Shown in pieces: positions 1 through 8,564 of a DNA stretch of 64,000 bases. Below the pieces are notes generated by a model. That model saw only the letters and a program-made list of their open reading frames with translations, had not been told where the DNA came from and made no database searches. Positions within the stretch are counted from its first letter, which is position 1, and every line of letters starts with the position of its first letter. The stretch spans positions 1 through 64,000 of the forward strand of contig PNKD01000008.1 of NCBI GenBank assembly GCA_013822265.1. The letters are read 5' to 3'. This DNA is from Leptothrix sp. (in: b-proteobacteria) (GTDB lineage: Bacteria; Pseudomonadota; Gammaproteobacteria; Burkholderiales; Burkholderiaceae_C). The translations under genes and the position numbers were made by a program.

Positions 1-187
1 AGTCACGGGGCGCTCAACCGCGTGCTGACCCTTGCATACTTCGACCGGTTGGGATTAACCCGGCTGTCATGACCTCAACCTCTCGAACCGCCCGGTGCGG
101 ACCCGCATGCCGGGTGGTGTGGCAGGGGCGCCTCCGATAATGGGGGCCCCCTATGCCGATTGGTGCTTCAGCATGAGGCTTCCACGC

Positions 188-1018
188 ATGCACTGGCAGA
201 CCGCCCGCTTCCGCATCGACCTTGGCCGCCCACGGGTGATGGGCATCGTCAATGTCACGCCCGACTCGTTTTCCGACGGCGGCCGCCACGCGACGGCCGA
301 CAGCGCACTGGCGCACTGCCGTCGCCTGGTGGACGAAGGCGCCGACCTGCTGGACATCGGTGGCGAGTCGACGCGGCCCGGCGCTGCGGCGCCCAGCGCC
401 ACCGAAGAGATGGCGCGCGTGCTGCCGGTCGTCGAAGGGGCGCTGGGCCTGGGCGTGCCGATCTCCGTCGACACCAGCGAACCCGCCGTGATGCGTGCCG
501 CGCTGGCGCTCGGTGCCGACATCGTCAACGACGTGCGCGCGCTGCGGCGCGCCGGCGCGTTGGAGGCCGTGGCCGCGCATCCTGCTGCCGGCGTGTGCCT
601 GATGCACATGCGCGGCGAGCCCGCCACGATGCAGGGTGAAGCCGAATACGCCGACGTCGTGGCCGAGGTGGCGACGTTCCTGGCGCAGCGCGCCGAGCAG
701 GTCATGGCAGCCGGCGTGGCGGCCGAACGCATCATGCTCGACCCCGGCATCGGCTTCGCGAAGCGGCCCGAGCACAACCTGGCGCTGCTGCGCCGGCAGC
801 GCGAGCTGGTGGGGCGGCTCAGCCGGCCGCTGCTGGTGGGCTGGTCGCGCAAGGGCACGTTGGGCGTGCTGACCGGGCGCGCGATTGCCGACCGCCAGGC
901 CGCCAGCGTGGCCGCCGCGCTGGCCGCCGTTCACCACGGCGCGGCGGTCGTGCGTGTTCATGATGTTGCGGCCACCGTCGACGCGCTGAAGGTCTGGCTC
1001 GCGGCCGGCGGCGACTGA
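188..1018 (+). CDS. folP: Dihydropteroate synthase
   Basis: Cytoplasmic enzyme of folate synthesis that condenses p-aminobenzoate with the pterin diphosphate to give dihydropteroate. The 276-residue product shows the family signatures in order: IVNVTPDSFSDGG near residues 20-32, DIGGESTRPG, MHMRGEPATMQ, DPGIGFAK and GWSRKGTLG. The ATG at 188 is chosen because GAGG lies 9 nt upstream and the length fits the family (about 280). An in-frame ATG at 173 and a longer open frame back to 95 are possible but lack a good ribosome site. glmM follows 87 nt downstream in the usual proteobacterial order. Bases 1-187 hold no gene I can support; a -10-like GATAAT lies at 136-141. Confidence 0.96.
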   Translation: MHWQTARFRIDLGRPRVMGIVNVTPDSFSDGGRHATADSALAHCRRLVDEGADLLDIGGESTRPGAAAPSATEEMARVLPVVEGALGLGVPISVDTSEPAVMRAALALGADIVNDVRALRRAGALEAVAAHPAAGVCLMHMRGEPATMQGEAEYADVVAEVATFLAQRAEQVMAAGVAAERIMLDPGIGFAKRPEHNLALLRRQRELVGRLSRPLLVGWSRKGTLGVLTGRAIADRQAASVAAALAAVHHGAAVVRVHDVAATVDALKVWLAAGGD

Positions 1019-1105
1019 GTCACGACTTCTTTCGACTGGCTGGGCCGCGGGGGCGCTGCCAAGCGGCGCGCTGGGCCGAAAATGACGGCCAAGGAGCGAA
1101 CAAAA

Positions 1106-2440
1106 GTGAGCAGAACGTTTTTCGGCACCGACGGCATCCGTGGCACGGTCGGCACGCCACCCATCACCCCCGACTTCATGCTGCGGCTGGGCCATGCGGT
1201 CGGCCAGGTGCTGCGCCGTGACGGCGAGCGCCCGACCGTGCTGATCGGCAAGGACACGCGCATCTCGGGCTACATGCTCGAGTCATCGCTCGAGGCCGGC
1301 TTTGCGTCGGCCGGCGTCGATGTGCTGCTCAGCGGCCCGCTGCCCACGCCCGGCGTGGCCTACCTGACGCGCGCGCTGCGGCTGGACCTGGGTGTCGTCA
1401 TCAGCGCCTCGCACAATGCCTTTGCCGACAACGGCGTCAAGTTCTTCTCCGCGCGCGGCGAGAAGCTGCCCGATGAGTGGGAGACGGATGTCGAGAGCGA
1501 ACTCGGGCGAGCGCCGCGCTGGGTCGACTCGGCACGCCTGGGCAAGGCCCGCCGCCTCGAGGACGCGCGCGGCCGCTACATCGAGTTCTGCAAGAGCACG
1601 GTGCCGCACAGCCTGTCGCTGCGCGGCATGAAGATCGTCGTCGACGCCGCCCACGGCGCGGCCTATCACGTCGCCCCCGATGTCTTTCACGAGCTCGGCG
1701 CGGCGGTAGAGACCATAGGCTGTGCGCCCGATGGCATCAACATCAACGACGGCGTCGGCGCCACCTCGCCGCAGGCACTGGTCAGGGCCGTGGCCGAGCA
1801 TCGCGCCGACTACGGCATCGCGCTCGACGGCGATGCCGACCGCCTGCAGCTCGTCGACGCGCAGGGCCGCCTCTACAACGGTGACGAACTGCTCTACGTG
1901 CTGGCCATGGACCGCAGTGCGCAGAAGCGGCCGGTGCAGGGCGTGGTGGGCACGCTGATGACCAACATCGCCATCGAGCAGGCGCTGGCGCAGCGCGGCG
2001 TGCGCATGGTGCGCGCCAAGGTCGGCGACCGCTACGTGCTGGAAGAGCTCACCGCAAGGGGCTGGCAGCTGGGCGGCGAGAGCTCGGGCCACCTGCTGGC
2101 GCTGGACCGCCACACCACCGGCGACGGCATCGTCAGCGCGCTGCAGGTGCTGCATGCCGTGCGCAGCGCCGGCACGACCTTGGCGGCCCTGCTCGACGGC
2201 GTCAGCCTGTACCCGCAGACCATGATCAACGTGCGCCTGCGCGTGGGCAGCGACTGGCAGCAGAACACGGCGCTCAGCCAGGCGCGCCATAACGCCGAGA
2301 AGGAACTGGGGGACGGCGGCCGTGTGCTGATTCGTGCCTCGGGTACCGAGCCCGTGCTGCGCGTGATGGTGGAAGCACGTGACGCCGCAGTGGGCCGCCG
2401 CTGTGCCGAGAGCATGGCCGCTGCGGCTGCAGCCGGCTGA
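1106..2440 (+). CDS. glmM: Phosphoglucosamine mutase
   Basis: Converts glucosamine-6-phosphate to glucosamine-1-phosphate for UDP-GlcNAc, the precursor of peptidoglycan and lipopolysaccharide. Visible parts are the N-terminal FFGTDGIRG, the phosphoserine loop ISASHNAF, the metal loop DGDADR, the sugar-binding GGESSGH and the C-terminal phosphate-binding RASGTEP. I prefer the GTG at 1106 over the ATG at 1082. AAGGAG sits 9 nt before the GTG, and this start places the active serine at residue 102, as in E. coli GlmM. Length is then 444 residues, typical of the family. It follows folP as in E. coli. Confidence 0.95.
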   Translation: MSRTFFGTDGIRGTVGTPPITPDFMLRLGHAVGQVLRRDGERPTVLIGKDTRISGYMLESSLEAGFASAGVDVLLSGPLPTPGVAYLTRALRLDLGVVISASHNAFADNGVKFFSARGEKLPDEWETDVESELGRAPRWVDSARLGKARRLEDARGRYIEFCKSTVPHSLSLRGMKIVVDAAHGAAYHVAPDVFHELGAAVETIGCAPDGININDGVGATSPQALVRAVAEHRADYGIALDGDADRLQLVDAQGRLYNGDELLYVLAMDRSAQKRPVQGVVGTLMTNIAIEQALAQRGVRMVRAKVGDRYVLEELTARGWQLGGESSGHLLALDRHTTGDGIVSALQVLHAVRSAGTTLAALLDGVSLYPQTMINVRLRVGSDWQQNTALSQARHNAEKELGDGGRVLIRASGTEPVLRVMVEARDAAVGRRCAESMAAAAAAG

Positions 2441-2456
2441 GCAGGCAGGGCGGGAT

Positions 2457-4115
2457 TCAGGGCACGCTGCGCCTGAAGACCTGCGTCACCTCGTCACGGT
2501 CGGTCGGCCGCCTGGCTTCGCCGACGAGTTGCCAACCCGGCGGTGCCGCCGGCAGTGGGCGCGTCTTGCTGACCCGCAGCTGCCAGCCGCAGGCGCCGTC
2601 GGCGGCCGTCGCGCGGGCGTCCACGCGCCAGCGGCCGAAGTATTCCAGCGCCGCCACCGCAGGCGGCGCGAGCGTGGCCCCAGCGATGCAGGCATCGGCA
2701 GGCACCATGGTCGCTACCCGTTGGACCCAGGGCCGCGGGCTGCGCGCGTAGTCCAACAGCGGCAGCCACAGCGTCATCAACAACAACCAGCACAGCGCCA
2801 CGCCGCTGGCCGGCAGCACCAGGCTCTTCCACAGCGCCTCGCGATGGCGACCGGTGCGCCAGCGAACCAGCCACACCCAGGCCAGGGTGCCGGCCAGTGC
2901 CAGCATCAGTTCGAGCGCCGAGAATCCGGTGACGAAGCCAGGCGCCAGCTTGGTCACGTTGGCAGCCGGCTTGGCCGGCACGCCCGTCTGCAACGATGTG
3001 TAGACGACCCAGATGGTGATGGCACAGGCCGTGAAGAAGCACATCGAGAACCAGTCGATGGCGGCAGCGGCGCTGCGCTTGAGCGTCGGCAGCGCAAACG
3101 CCGCCAGCACGGCCATGCCGGGCAAGCCCAGCATGAGGGCGCGATCAGAGCCCCCCATCGTGATGTTGGATGACAGTGCCACCGTCGCGGCGACCAGGGG
3201 CACCGACAGGTGCCGGTGCGAAAGCTGCTGGCGCCAGCGCCACAGGGTCCACAGCGCCAGCGGCCATACGGGCCACAGGAACCACAGCCACTGGCGGGCG
3301 ATGGGTGCGAGATCGTCGCCCGCCAGGCCCGTGGCGCGCCAACGCCACGCGCCCAACGCCATCGCCAGCACGGCCGCTGCCGACATCGCCAGCGCCACCC
3401 ACAGCGTGAACGCGCGCACCTGGGCGTAGCGCGAGAACGCACAGACGATCAACCCGCCCAGGCCGGCGGCCAGGGCCATGCTGGGCGCACCGCTGCCGGC
3501 CAGCAGGGGCAGGGCGGCCAGCACGGCCGCGCGCGACAACGCCACCCGGTAAGGTGCCGCCGCCAACGCGTAGGTGTAAAGGGCCATCGCGCACAGCTGG
3601 CCGAGCTCGGGTGTCGTCTCGTGGCCGAGCTGCAGCAAGCCCAGCGTGGCCATCAGTGCCAGCACGGCGCCGTCGGCTACGGCTCGCGCATAGTCGATCG
3701 GGCCGGCCTCGCCGCCGAACGCAAACGGCACGGGCTGTGCCGCGTCGGTGCGCGCCAGGTGGAAGGTCGTGTACCAGGTCAGCGCCAGCGTCAGGCCCAG
3801 CAACAGGGCAAAAGGCAGGCGCGCCGCCAGCGCGGGGTCGAGCCCGCCTTGGCCCATGGCGATGAAAGCCGCGCCCAGCCAGTGGGGCAGCAGGGCGGTG
3901 TCGGCCGTGATGCCGCCCAGCACCGGCGCCCACCAAGGGGTGCGGCCTTCGGCGATGGCCACCATCTTCCCGAAGGCCGTGACGTCGGCGTTGCGCCAGG
4001 GGTCACGGCCGACCAGCCCGGGCAGCACGTAGGTCGCACACAGCAGCAGCAGCGCCACGCGTGGCAGGCGGCGGGCGCCACGCACGGTGACGAGGGCGGG
4101 TTTGGGGCGGTTCAT
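2457..4115 (-). CDS. Multi-pass membrane glycosyltransferase-like protein (ArnT/PMT type)
   Basis: A 552-residue inner-membrane protein with a short basic N-terminus, about ten or more hydrophobic segments and a soluble C-terminal tail. The first loop after the first membrane segment (GRDPWRNADVTAFGK) contains an acidic residue, as expected for GT-C enzymes of the ArnT/PMT (GT39/83) type that use polyprenyl-phosphate sugars. I cannot name its acceptor or sugar. It converges on glmM with a 16-nt gap and is read away from rpmE2. The family assignment rests on topology and the N-terminal loop only. Confidence 0.7.
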   Translation of the reverse strand: MNRPKPALVTVRGARRLPRVALLLLCATYVLPGLVGRDPWRNADVTAFGKMVAIAEGRTPWWAPVLGGITADTALLPHWLGAAFIAMGQGGLDPALAARLPFALLLGLTLALTWYTTFHLARTDAAQPVPFAFGGEAGPIDYARAVADGAVLALMATLGLLQLGHETTPELGQLCAMALYTYALAAAPYRVALSRAAVLAALPLLAGSGAPSMALAAGLGGLIVCAFSRYAQVRAFTLWVALAMSAAAVLAMALGAWRWRATGLAGDDLAPIARQWLWFLWPVWPLALWTLWRWRQQLSHRHLSVPLVAATVALSSNITMGGSDRALMLGLPGMAVLAAFALPTLKRSAAAAIDWFSMCFFTACAITIWVVYTSLQTGVPAKPAANVTKLAPGFVTGFSALELMLALAGTLAWVWLVRWRTGRHREALWKSLVLPASGVALCWLLLMTLWLPLLDYARSPRPWVQRVATMVPADACIAGATLAPPAVAALEYFGRWRVDARATAADGACGWQLRVSKTRPLPAAPPGWQLVGEARRPTDRDEVTQVFRRSVP

Positions 4116-4216
4116 GGCGGCGCGGTGATGCTATCGAATGCCGGCACACCTGCAGCGTCGTTGCGTGCAACACGATGGCAGACGAGGCCGCGGGCCGCAG
4201 GCCGCCCACAGGCCAA

Positions 4217-4243
4217 ATGAAAAGAGGCAGCCCAAGCTGCCTC
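4217..4243 (-). terminator. Rho-independent terminator after rpmE2
   Basis: A perfect 8-bp inverted repeat, GAGGCAGC (4224-4231) and GCTGCCTC (4236-4243), encloses a 4-nt loop. On the minus strand it is followed by TTTT. It lies about 30 nt past the rpmE2 stop codon, correctly oriented to end that transcript. Confidence 0.85.
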
Positions 4244-4272
4244 CTCGTCACCCGCCGGGGTGGATCAGACGA

Positions 4273-4569
4273 TCAGTCTGCGGCGCCGTCGGCGGCGGCG
4301 GGCGCCGACGACTTCTTCAGGCCGACGCGCGCAAACTTGTTGCGGAACTTCTCGACGCGGCCGCCGAGGTTGTCGATGCTCTTCTGCGTGCCGGTATAGA
4401 AGGGGTGCGTCTCGCTGGTGGTTTCCAGCTTGATCAGCGGCAGTTCACGGCCGTCTTCCAACTTGATCATTTCCTTGGTCGGCGCGCACGAACGCGTGAC
4501 GAACTTGAAGCCGTTGGACAGGTCCTGGAAGCAGACCTCGCGGTAGTTGGGGTGAATGCCGTCTTTCAT
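4273..4569 (-). CDS. rpmE2: 50S ribosomal protein L31, type B
   Basis: A 98-residue ribosomal protein beginning MKDGIHPNYREVCFQD, with the type-B core TSETHPFYTGTQKS and GRVEKFRNKF. It lacks the CxxC zinc ligands of type-A L31, so it is the zinc-independent form, which in many bacteria replaces the zinc form when zinc is scarce. The Ala-rich tail after about residue 86 is an extension. GAGG lies 7 nt before the ATG. It lies downstream of rho on the same strand and has its own -10-like box and terminator. No Zur operator was recognised. Confidence 0.95.
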   Translation of the reverse strand: MKDGIHPNYREVCFQDLSNGFKFVTRSCAPTKEMIKLEDGRELPLIKLETTSETHPFYTGTQKSIDNLGGRVEKFRNKFARVGLKKSSAPAAADGAAD

Positions 4570-4660
4570 GGGGAGCCTCTGTGTGTTCTGGCAGCCGCGC
4601 TGCTGTGGCCGGGATGGCCACGGGCGGCAACGTACTTTCCGTGGGGGCGAAAAACCAAAG

Positions 4661-4666
4661 ATTATA
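4661..4666 (-). promoter_or_regulatory. Candidate -10 box for rpmE2
   Basis: A consensus TATAAT on the minus strand lies just past the rho stop codon, about 90 nt before the rpmE2 start. No clear -35 is visible in the GC-rich rho tail. It suggests that rpmE2 can be transcribed apart from rho. Confidence 0.45.
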
Positions 4667-4668
4667 GG

Positions 4669-5931
4669 TCAGCCGCCGCGGCGCATCATGTCGAAGAAGT
4701 CGAGGTTGTTCTTGCTCGCCTTCATCTTTTCGAGGATGAACTCCATCGCCTCGATCTCGTCCATCGGGTAGAGCAGTTTGCGCAGGATCCAGCTCTTTTG
4801 CAGGATTTCTGGCTTGAGCAGCAGTTCCTCGCGCCGCGTGCCGCTCTTGTTGATGAGGATGGACGGGTAGACGCGCTTTTCGGCCATGCGCCGGTCGAGG
4901 TGGATCTCGCAGTTGCCGGTGCCCTTGAATTCCTCGTAGATGACCTCGTCCATCTTCGAGCCGGTGTCGACCAGCGCGGTGCCGATGATGGTCAGCGTGC
5001 CGCCTTCCTCGGTGTTGCGCGCGGCGCCGAAGAAACGCTTGGGGCGCTGCAGCGCGTTGGCGTCGACGCCGCCCGACAGCACCTTGCCGCTGGACGGCAG
5101 CACGTTGTTGTAGGCACGCGCCAGGCGGGTGATGCTGTCGAGCAGGATGACCACGTCCTTCTTCAGCTCGACCAGGCGCTTGGCGCGTTCGATCACCATC
5201 TCGGCCACCTGGACGTGGCGCGCCGCGGGTTCGTCGAAGGTGCTGCTGATGACCTCGCCGCGCACGGTGCGCAGCATTTCGGTCACTTCCTCGGGCCGCT
5301 CGTCGACGAGCAGCACGATGAGGTGGATCTCGGGGTGGTTGGCCACCAGTGCATGCGCGATGTGCTGCATCATGACCGTCTTGCCGGTCTTGGGCTGCGC
5401 CACCAGCAGCGCGCGCTGGCCTTTGCCGATGGGCGCGATGAGGTCGATGATGCGGCTGGTGATGTTCTCTTCGGCCTTGACGTCGCGTTCGAGCTTGAAC
5501 TGCTCCTTCGGGAACAGCGCCGTCAGGTTCTCGAACATGATCTTGTGCTTGCTCTCCTCGGGCGTGAGGCCGTTCACGCGGTCGACCTTGACCAGCGCGA
5601 AGTAGCGTTCACCGTCCTTGGGCACGCGCACCTCGCCCTCGACCATGTCGCCGGTGTGCAGGTTGAAGCGGCGGATCTGGCTCGGCGACAGGTAGATGTC
5701 GTCGGTGCTGGCCATGTAGCTGGCCTCGATGCTGCGCAGGAAGCCGAAGCCGTCGGGCAGCACTTCCAGCACGCCGTCGCCGAAGACCTGCTCGCCACCT
5801 TTGGCGCGCTTCTTCATGATGGCGAACATCAGCTCCTGCTTTCGCAGGCGGGCGACGTTCTCGATCTCCAGCGCTTCACCCATGGTGATGAGCGCTGAGA
5901 CGTGCATGGCTTTCAGTTCGGACAAGTGCAT
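4669..5931 (-). CDS. rho: Transcription termination factor Rho
   Basis: Hexameric RNA-dependent ATPase that releases RNA polymerase from untranslated RNA. The 420-residue product shows the N-terminal helix region, the RNA-binding cold-shock fold with GFGFLRS, Walker A (AQPKTGKT), Walker B ([10 protein letters not shown]) and the conserved [13 protein letters not shown] segment. The ATG at 5931 is preferred because GAGG lies 9 nt upstream and the protein then begins MHLSELK, as is usual. A GTG three codons earlier is less likely. The 187-nt gap to trxA has no other gene and would serve as the rho leader. Confidence 0.97.
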   Translation of the reverse strand: MHLSELKAMHVSALITMGEALEIENVARLRKQELMFAIMKKRAKGGEQVFGDGVLEVLPDGFGFLRSIEASYMASTDDIYLSPSQIRRFNLHTGDMVEGEVRVPKDGERYFALVKVDRVNGLTPEESKHKIMFENLTALFPKEQFKLERDVKAEENITSRIIDLIAPIGKGQRALLVAQPKTGKTVMMQHIAHALVANHPEIHLIVLLVDERPEEVTEMLRTVRGEVISSTFDEPAARHVQVAEMVIERAKRLVELKKDVVILLDSITRLARAYNNVLPSSGKVLSGGVDANALQRPKRFFGAARNTEEGGTLTIIGTALVDTGSKMDEVIYEEFKGTGNCEIHLDRRMAEKRVYPSILINKSGTRREELLLKPEILQKSWILRKLLYPMDEIEAMEFILEKMKASKNNLDFFDMMRRGG

Positions 5932-6118
5932 GGAGAGCACCCTCGCAGGGCAGGTGCGCTGCGGCTCGCGTGCCTTGAAGTCGGCACGGGCGGCATGACG
6001 CGGGTGATGGTCGCCGGAGCCACGCGGGGGGCCTGAGTCGCGCCGGCATAGGGCCGGCGGGGCGTGCGTGGTGGCGCGTCAGCCTGCCGGCACATACGGT
6101 GCCGGCTGGTCGATCGAA

Positions 6119-6448
6119 TTATAGATGACCGTCGAGGAAGGCTGTCAGCTGGGCCTTGGACAGCGCGCCGACCTTGGTGGCGGCGAGCTCGCCGCCCTTG
6201 AACAGCATCAGCGTCGGGATGCCGCGGATGCCGTACTTCTGCGGCACCTCGCGGTTCTCGTCGACGTTCATCTTGGCGATCTGCAGGCGGCCGTCGTAGT
6301 CCTTGGAGACATCGTCGAGGATGGGCGCGATCATCTTGCAGGGTCCGCACCATTCGGCCCAGTAGTCGACGAGCACGGGCTTGTCGGACTGCAGGACGTC
6401 GGCGCCAAAAGAGTCGTCGGTGATGTGTTTGATCAGTTCGCTGCTCAT
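6119..6448 (-). CDS. trxA: Thioredoxin 1
   Basis: A 109-residue cytoplasmic disulfide reductase with the active site WCGPC (Cys34, Cys37) and the conserved cis-proline segment [12 protein letters not shown]. The start at 6448 (MSSELIKH) is chosen because GGAG lies 8 nt upstream and the length matches the family; an in-frame extension back to 6490 is not needed. The trxA-rho order on one strand is common in proteobacteria. Confidence 0.97.
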   Translation of the reverse strand: MSSELIKHITDDSFGADVLQSDKPVLVDYWAEWCGPCKMIAPILDDVSKDYDGRLQIAKMNVDENREVPQKYGIRGIPTLMLFKGGELAATKVGALSKAQLTAFLDGHL

Positions 6449-6519
6449 GGAAGGGTCTCCGGAGCCCTGGTTCATGGCGACGCCACGCACGCATCAGGCC
6501 GGCGGAATTTTGACATATC

Positions 6520-6668
6520 GGCCCGCGTGCTTCGTGCGGGCCGGTCGCGGCATCGCTGCGGTGGCGACGGGGCAGGCCGGCGGCGTCGCCCCCTACCCGG
6601 GCGCCGGGCGGCAGGGCAAACGCGTCCGCTCACCCGCAGGCCGTGCACGTCGGCCCCAAACTGGGGCC
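6520..6668. other. Two hairpins in the trxA / HDOD divergent region
   Basis: The 279-nt gap between trxA and the divergent HDOD gene has no gene but two perfect 7-bp inverted repeats. One is GGCCCGC (6520-6526) with GCGGGCC (6536-6542); the other is GGCCCCA (6652-6658) with TGGGGCC (6662-6668). Neither is followed by a T run, so they are not typical intrinsic terminators. They could be operators or leader structures. Confidence 0.5.
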
Positions 6669-6727
6669 CGAAGTCGGCTCTGTTCAAGTCATTGCGCAGG
6701 GCCAGAGGGCGGTGCAATCAGGGTGCT

Positions 6728-8515
6728 ATGTCCAGCCCCCCTCACGACCCCACTGCAGCGGCGCGCGCGCCGGCGGTGCGCTGGTTCGGCCGCATGCAAC
6801 TGCTGCGCCTGCTCGGCAAGAGCGAACGCACCATGGCCTGGCGCGTGGCCGACCCCCGGGTCGGGCAGGAACTGGTGCTCGTGCTGCCGCGCGTGCAACC
6901 GGCCGACGCGGCCGCCATGGAGCGCTGGCAGCAGTCGGTGCGACAGGCGTCGAGACTCGACCACCCCTTGCTCGCCGCTGTCGTCGAGACCGGCGTGCAG
7001 GACGGCTGGCCGTTCGTGGCCTACGACCCTCGGGAAGCCGCGACCCTGGCCGAACGCCTGCCCGCGCGCGGCGTGCCCGCGCTCGAGGCCGTGGAGTGGA
7101 CGACCCAGTTGCTGCAGGCCCTGGCCTATGCGCACGAAGCGGGCCTGGCCCACCACGACCTGCAGCCCTACATGCTGCTGCTGAGCGACGGCGGGCAGCT
7201 GCGCCTGGCCGGCCTGTCGGTCGCCATCGAGATGGCCCACGTTGCCGGCGACCCGCCGAGCAGCCTGCGAACCCAGCGTGCGGCCGCCGAACGCGACGTG
7301 CTGGCCTGCGGCGCGCTGCTTCACCTGCTGCTCACCGGCCAGCCTGCGCTCGAAGAGCCCGACATCGGCCGCGTCATCGTGCGCCTGCCCCCGGTCGGCC
7401 GCGAGATCGTGCGCCTGCCCTGGAGCACCGCGCAGCCGGTGCCCGAGCCGCTGCGCGCCATCGCCAACCGCGCCACCGATCGCCAGGAGCGCCAGCGTTA
7501 CCGCGGCGCACGCACGCTGCTGCGTGCGCTCGAAGGCTGGCAGCAAAGCGAGAGCAGCGCCGGCGGCGGTCCGCTGACCTTGCTGGCCGACCGGCTGCGC
7601 AATGCGGGCGTCCTGCCAGCCTCTCCCGGCGGCGCCGATCGCGCCGCGCGACTGGCGATGATGGAACGCGGTCGCACCGCTGACCTCGCCGAAGTGGTTC
7701 TCGACGACCTCGCGCTGTCCTTCGAGCTGCTGCGTCTGGTCAACTCCGCGCAGGTGCGAGGTGCCCAGATATCGGGCAGCGGCCCGGTGCTCACGGTACG
7801 GCGGGCCATCGCGATGATGGGCCTGGACGGCGTGCGTCGGGCCGCACTGTCACTGCGTCCGTGGCCAGGGCCGCTCAACGAGACCGGCGCGACCGACCTC
7901 GAACGTCTCTTCGATCGCTGCAAGCGGGCCGGTCGCGTGGCCGTGGCGCTGCGCCCGGCGGGTTACGACCCCGAGGTGATCTACCTGATCACGCTGATGC
8001 AGAACCTCGGCCGGCTGGTCGTGCACTACCACTTCCCCGACGAGGCGTCACAGATCCGCCGCCTGATGCAGCCAGCCCCGGCGGCGAAGCCCGAAGAGCC
8101 CGAGGAACCCGGCATGACCGAGGAGGGTGCGTCGTTCGCCGTGCTCGGCGTCGACATCGAGGTGCTGGGTGCGGCGGTGGCCCACTACTGGGGGCTGGAC
8201 GACAACGTGCTGGTCATGGTCCGGCGCCAGCCGCTGGCCACCAACCCGCGCAGCGCCGACGGCGACGACGACCTGCTGCGTGCCGCAGCCAGCTGCGCCA
8301 ACGAGGCCGTCGACGCGCTGTCGCAGCCTGCGCCGCGGGTCGCGGCGGCTTTGACACGCGTCGTCACGCGCTACGGCCGACTGCTCGACTTCGGCTTGCG
8401 TGAACTGCAGGAAGCGCTGCAGTCCAAGACCACGTCGCCCTTGGCGATGACGTCGACCGGGATGATGCCGCTGGAGACCGAGCCGGCGCAGCCAGTCTCC
8501 CGGCTGCGGTCATGA
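6728..8515 (+). CDS. Pseudokinase-HDOD signalling protein
   Basis: A 595-residue protein with a Ser/Thr-kinase-like N-terminal part (about 1-270) and a C-terminal HDOD domain (about 300-590; for example ELLRLVNSAQ and TVRRAIAMMGLDGVRRAAL). The kinase part looks inactive. The VAxK lysine position reads ELVLVLP, the HRD motif is HHDLQP (142-147) with no metal-binding Asn, and the DFG position reads AGL (161-163). HDOD domains usually act as non-catalytic signalling modules. The ATG at 6728 is the start that begins just before the kinase-like fold; the open frame runs much further upstream but over trxA antisense. The intact paralogue starts 49 nt downstream. Confidence 0.75.
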   Translation: MSSPPHDPTAAARAPAVRWFGRMQLLRLLGKSERTMAWRVADPRVGQELVLVLPRVQPADAAAMERWQQSVRQASRLDHPLLAAVVETGVQDGWPFVAYDPREAATLAERLPARGVPALEAVEWTTQLLQALAYAHEAGLAHHDLQPYMLLLSDGGQLRLAGLSVAIEMAHVAGDPPSSLRTQRAAAERDVLACGALLHLLLTGQPALEEPDIGRVIVRLPPVGREIVRLPWSTAQPVPEPLRAIANRATDRQERQRYRGARTLLRALEGWQQSESSAGGGPLTLLADRLRNAGVLPASPGGADRAARLAMMERGRTADLAEVVLDDLALSFELLRLVNSAQVRGAQISGSGPVLTVRRAIAMMGLDGVRRAALSLRPWPGPLNETGATDLERLFDRCKRAGRVAVALRPAGYDPEVIYLITLMQNLGRLVVHYHFPDEASQIRRLMQPAPAAKPEEPEEPGMTEEGASFAVLGVDIEVLGAAVAHYWGLDDNVLVMVRRQPLATNPRSADGDDDLLRAAASCANEAVDALSQPAPRVAAALTRVVTRYGRLLDFGLRELQEALQSKTTSPLAMTSTGMMPLETEPAQPVSRLRS

Positions 8516-8564
8516 GAGTGCATGACTTCGCTCTCGGGTCGTGCGGCCCGACGGATGACAGCGC

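Noticed and set aside
6125-6727. N-terminal extension of the HDOD gene over trxA
   Set aside because: The open frame there is antisense to trxA; the kinase-like fold starts after 6728.
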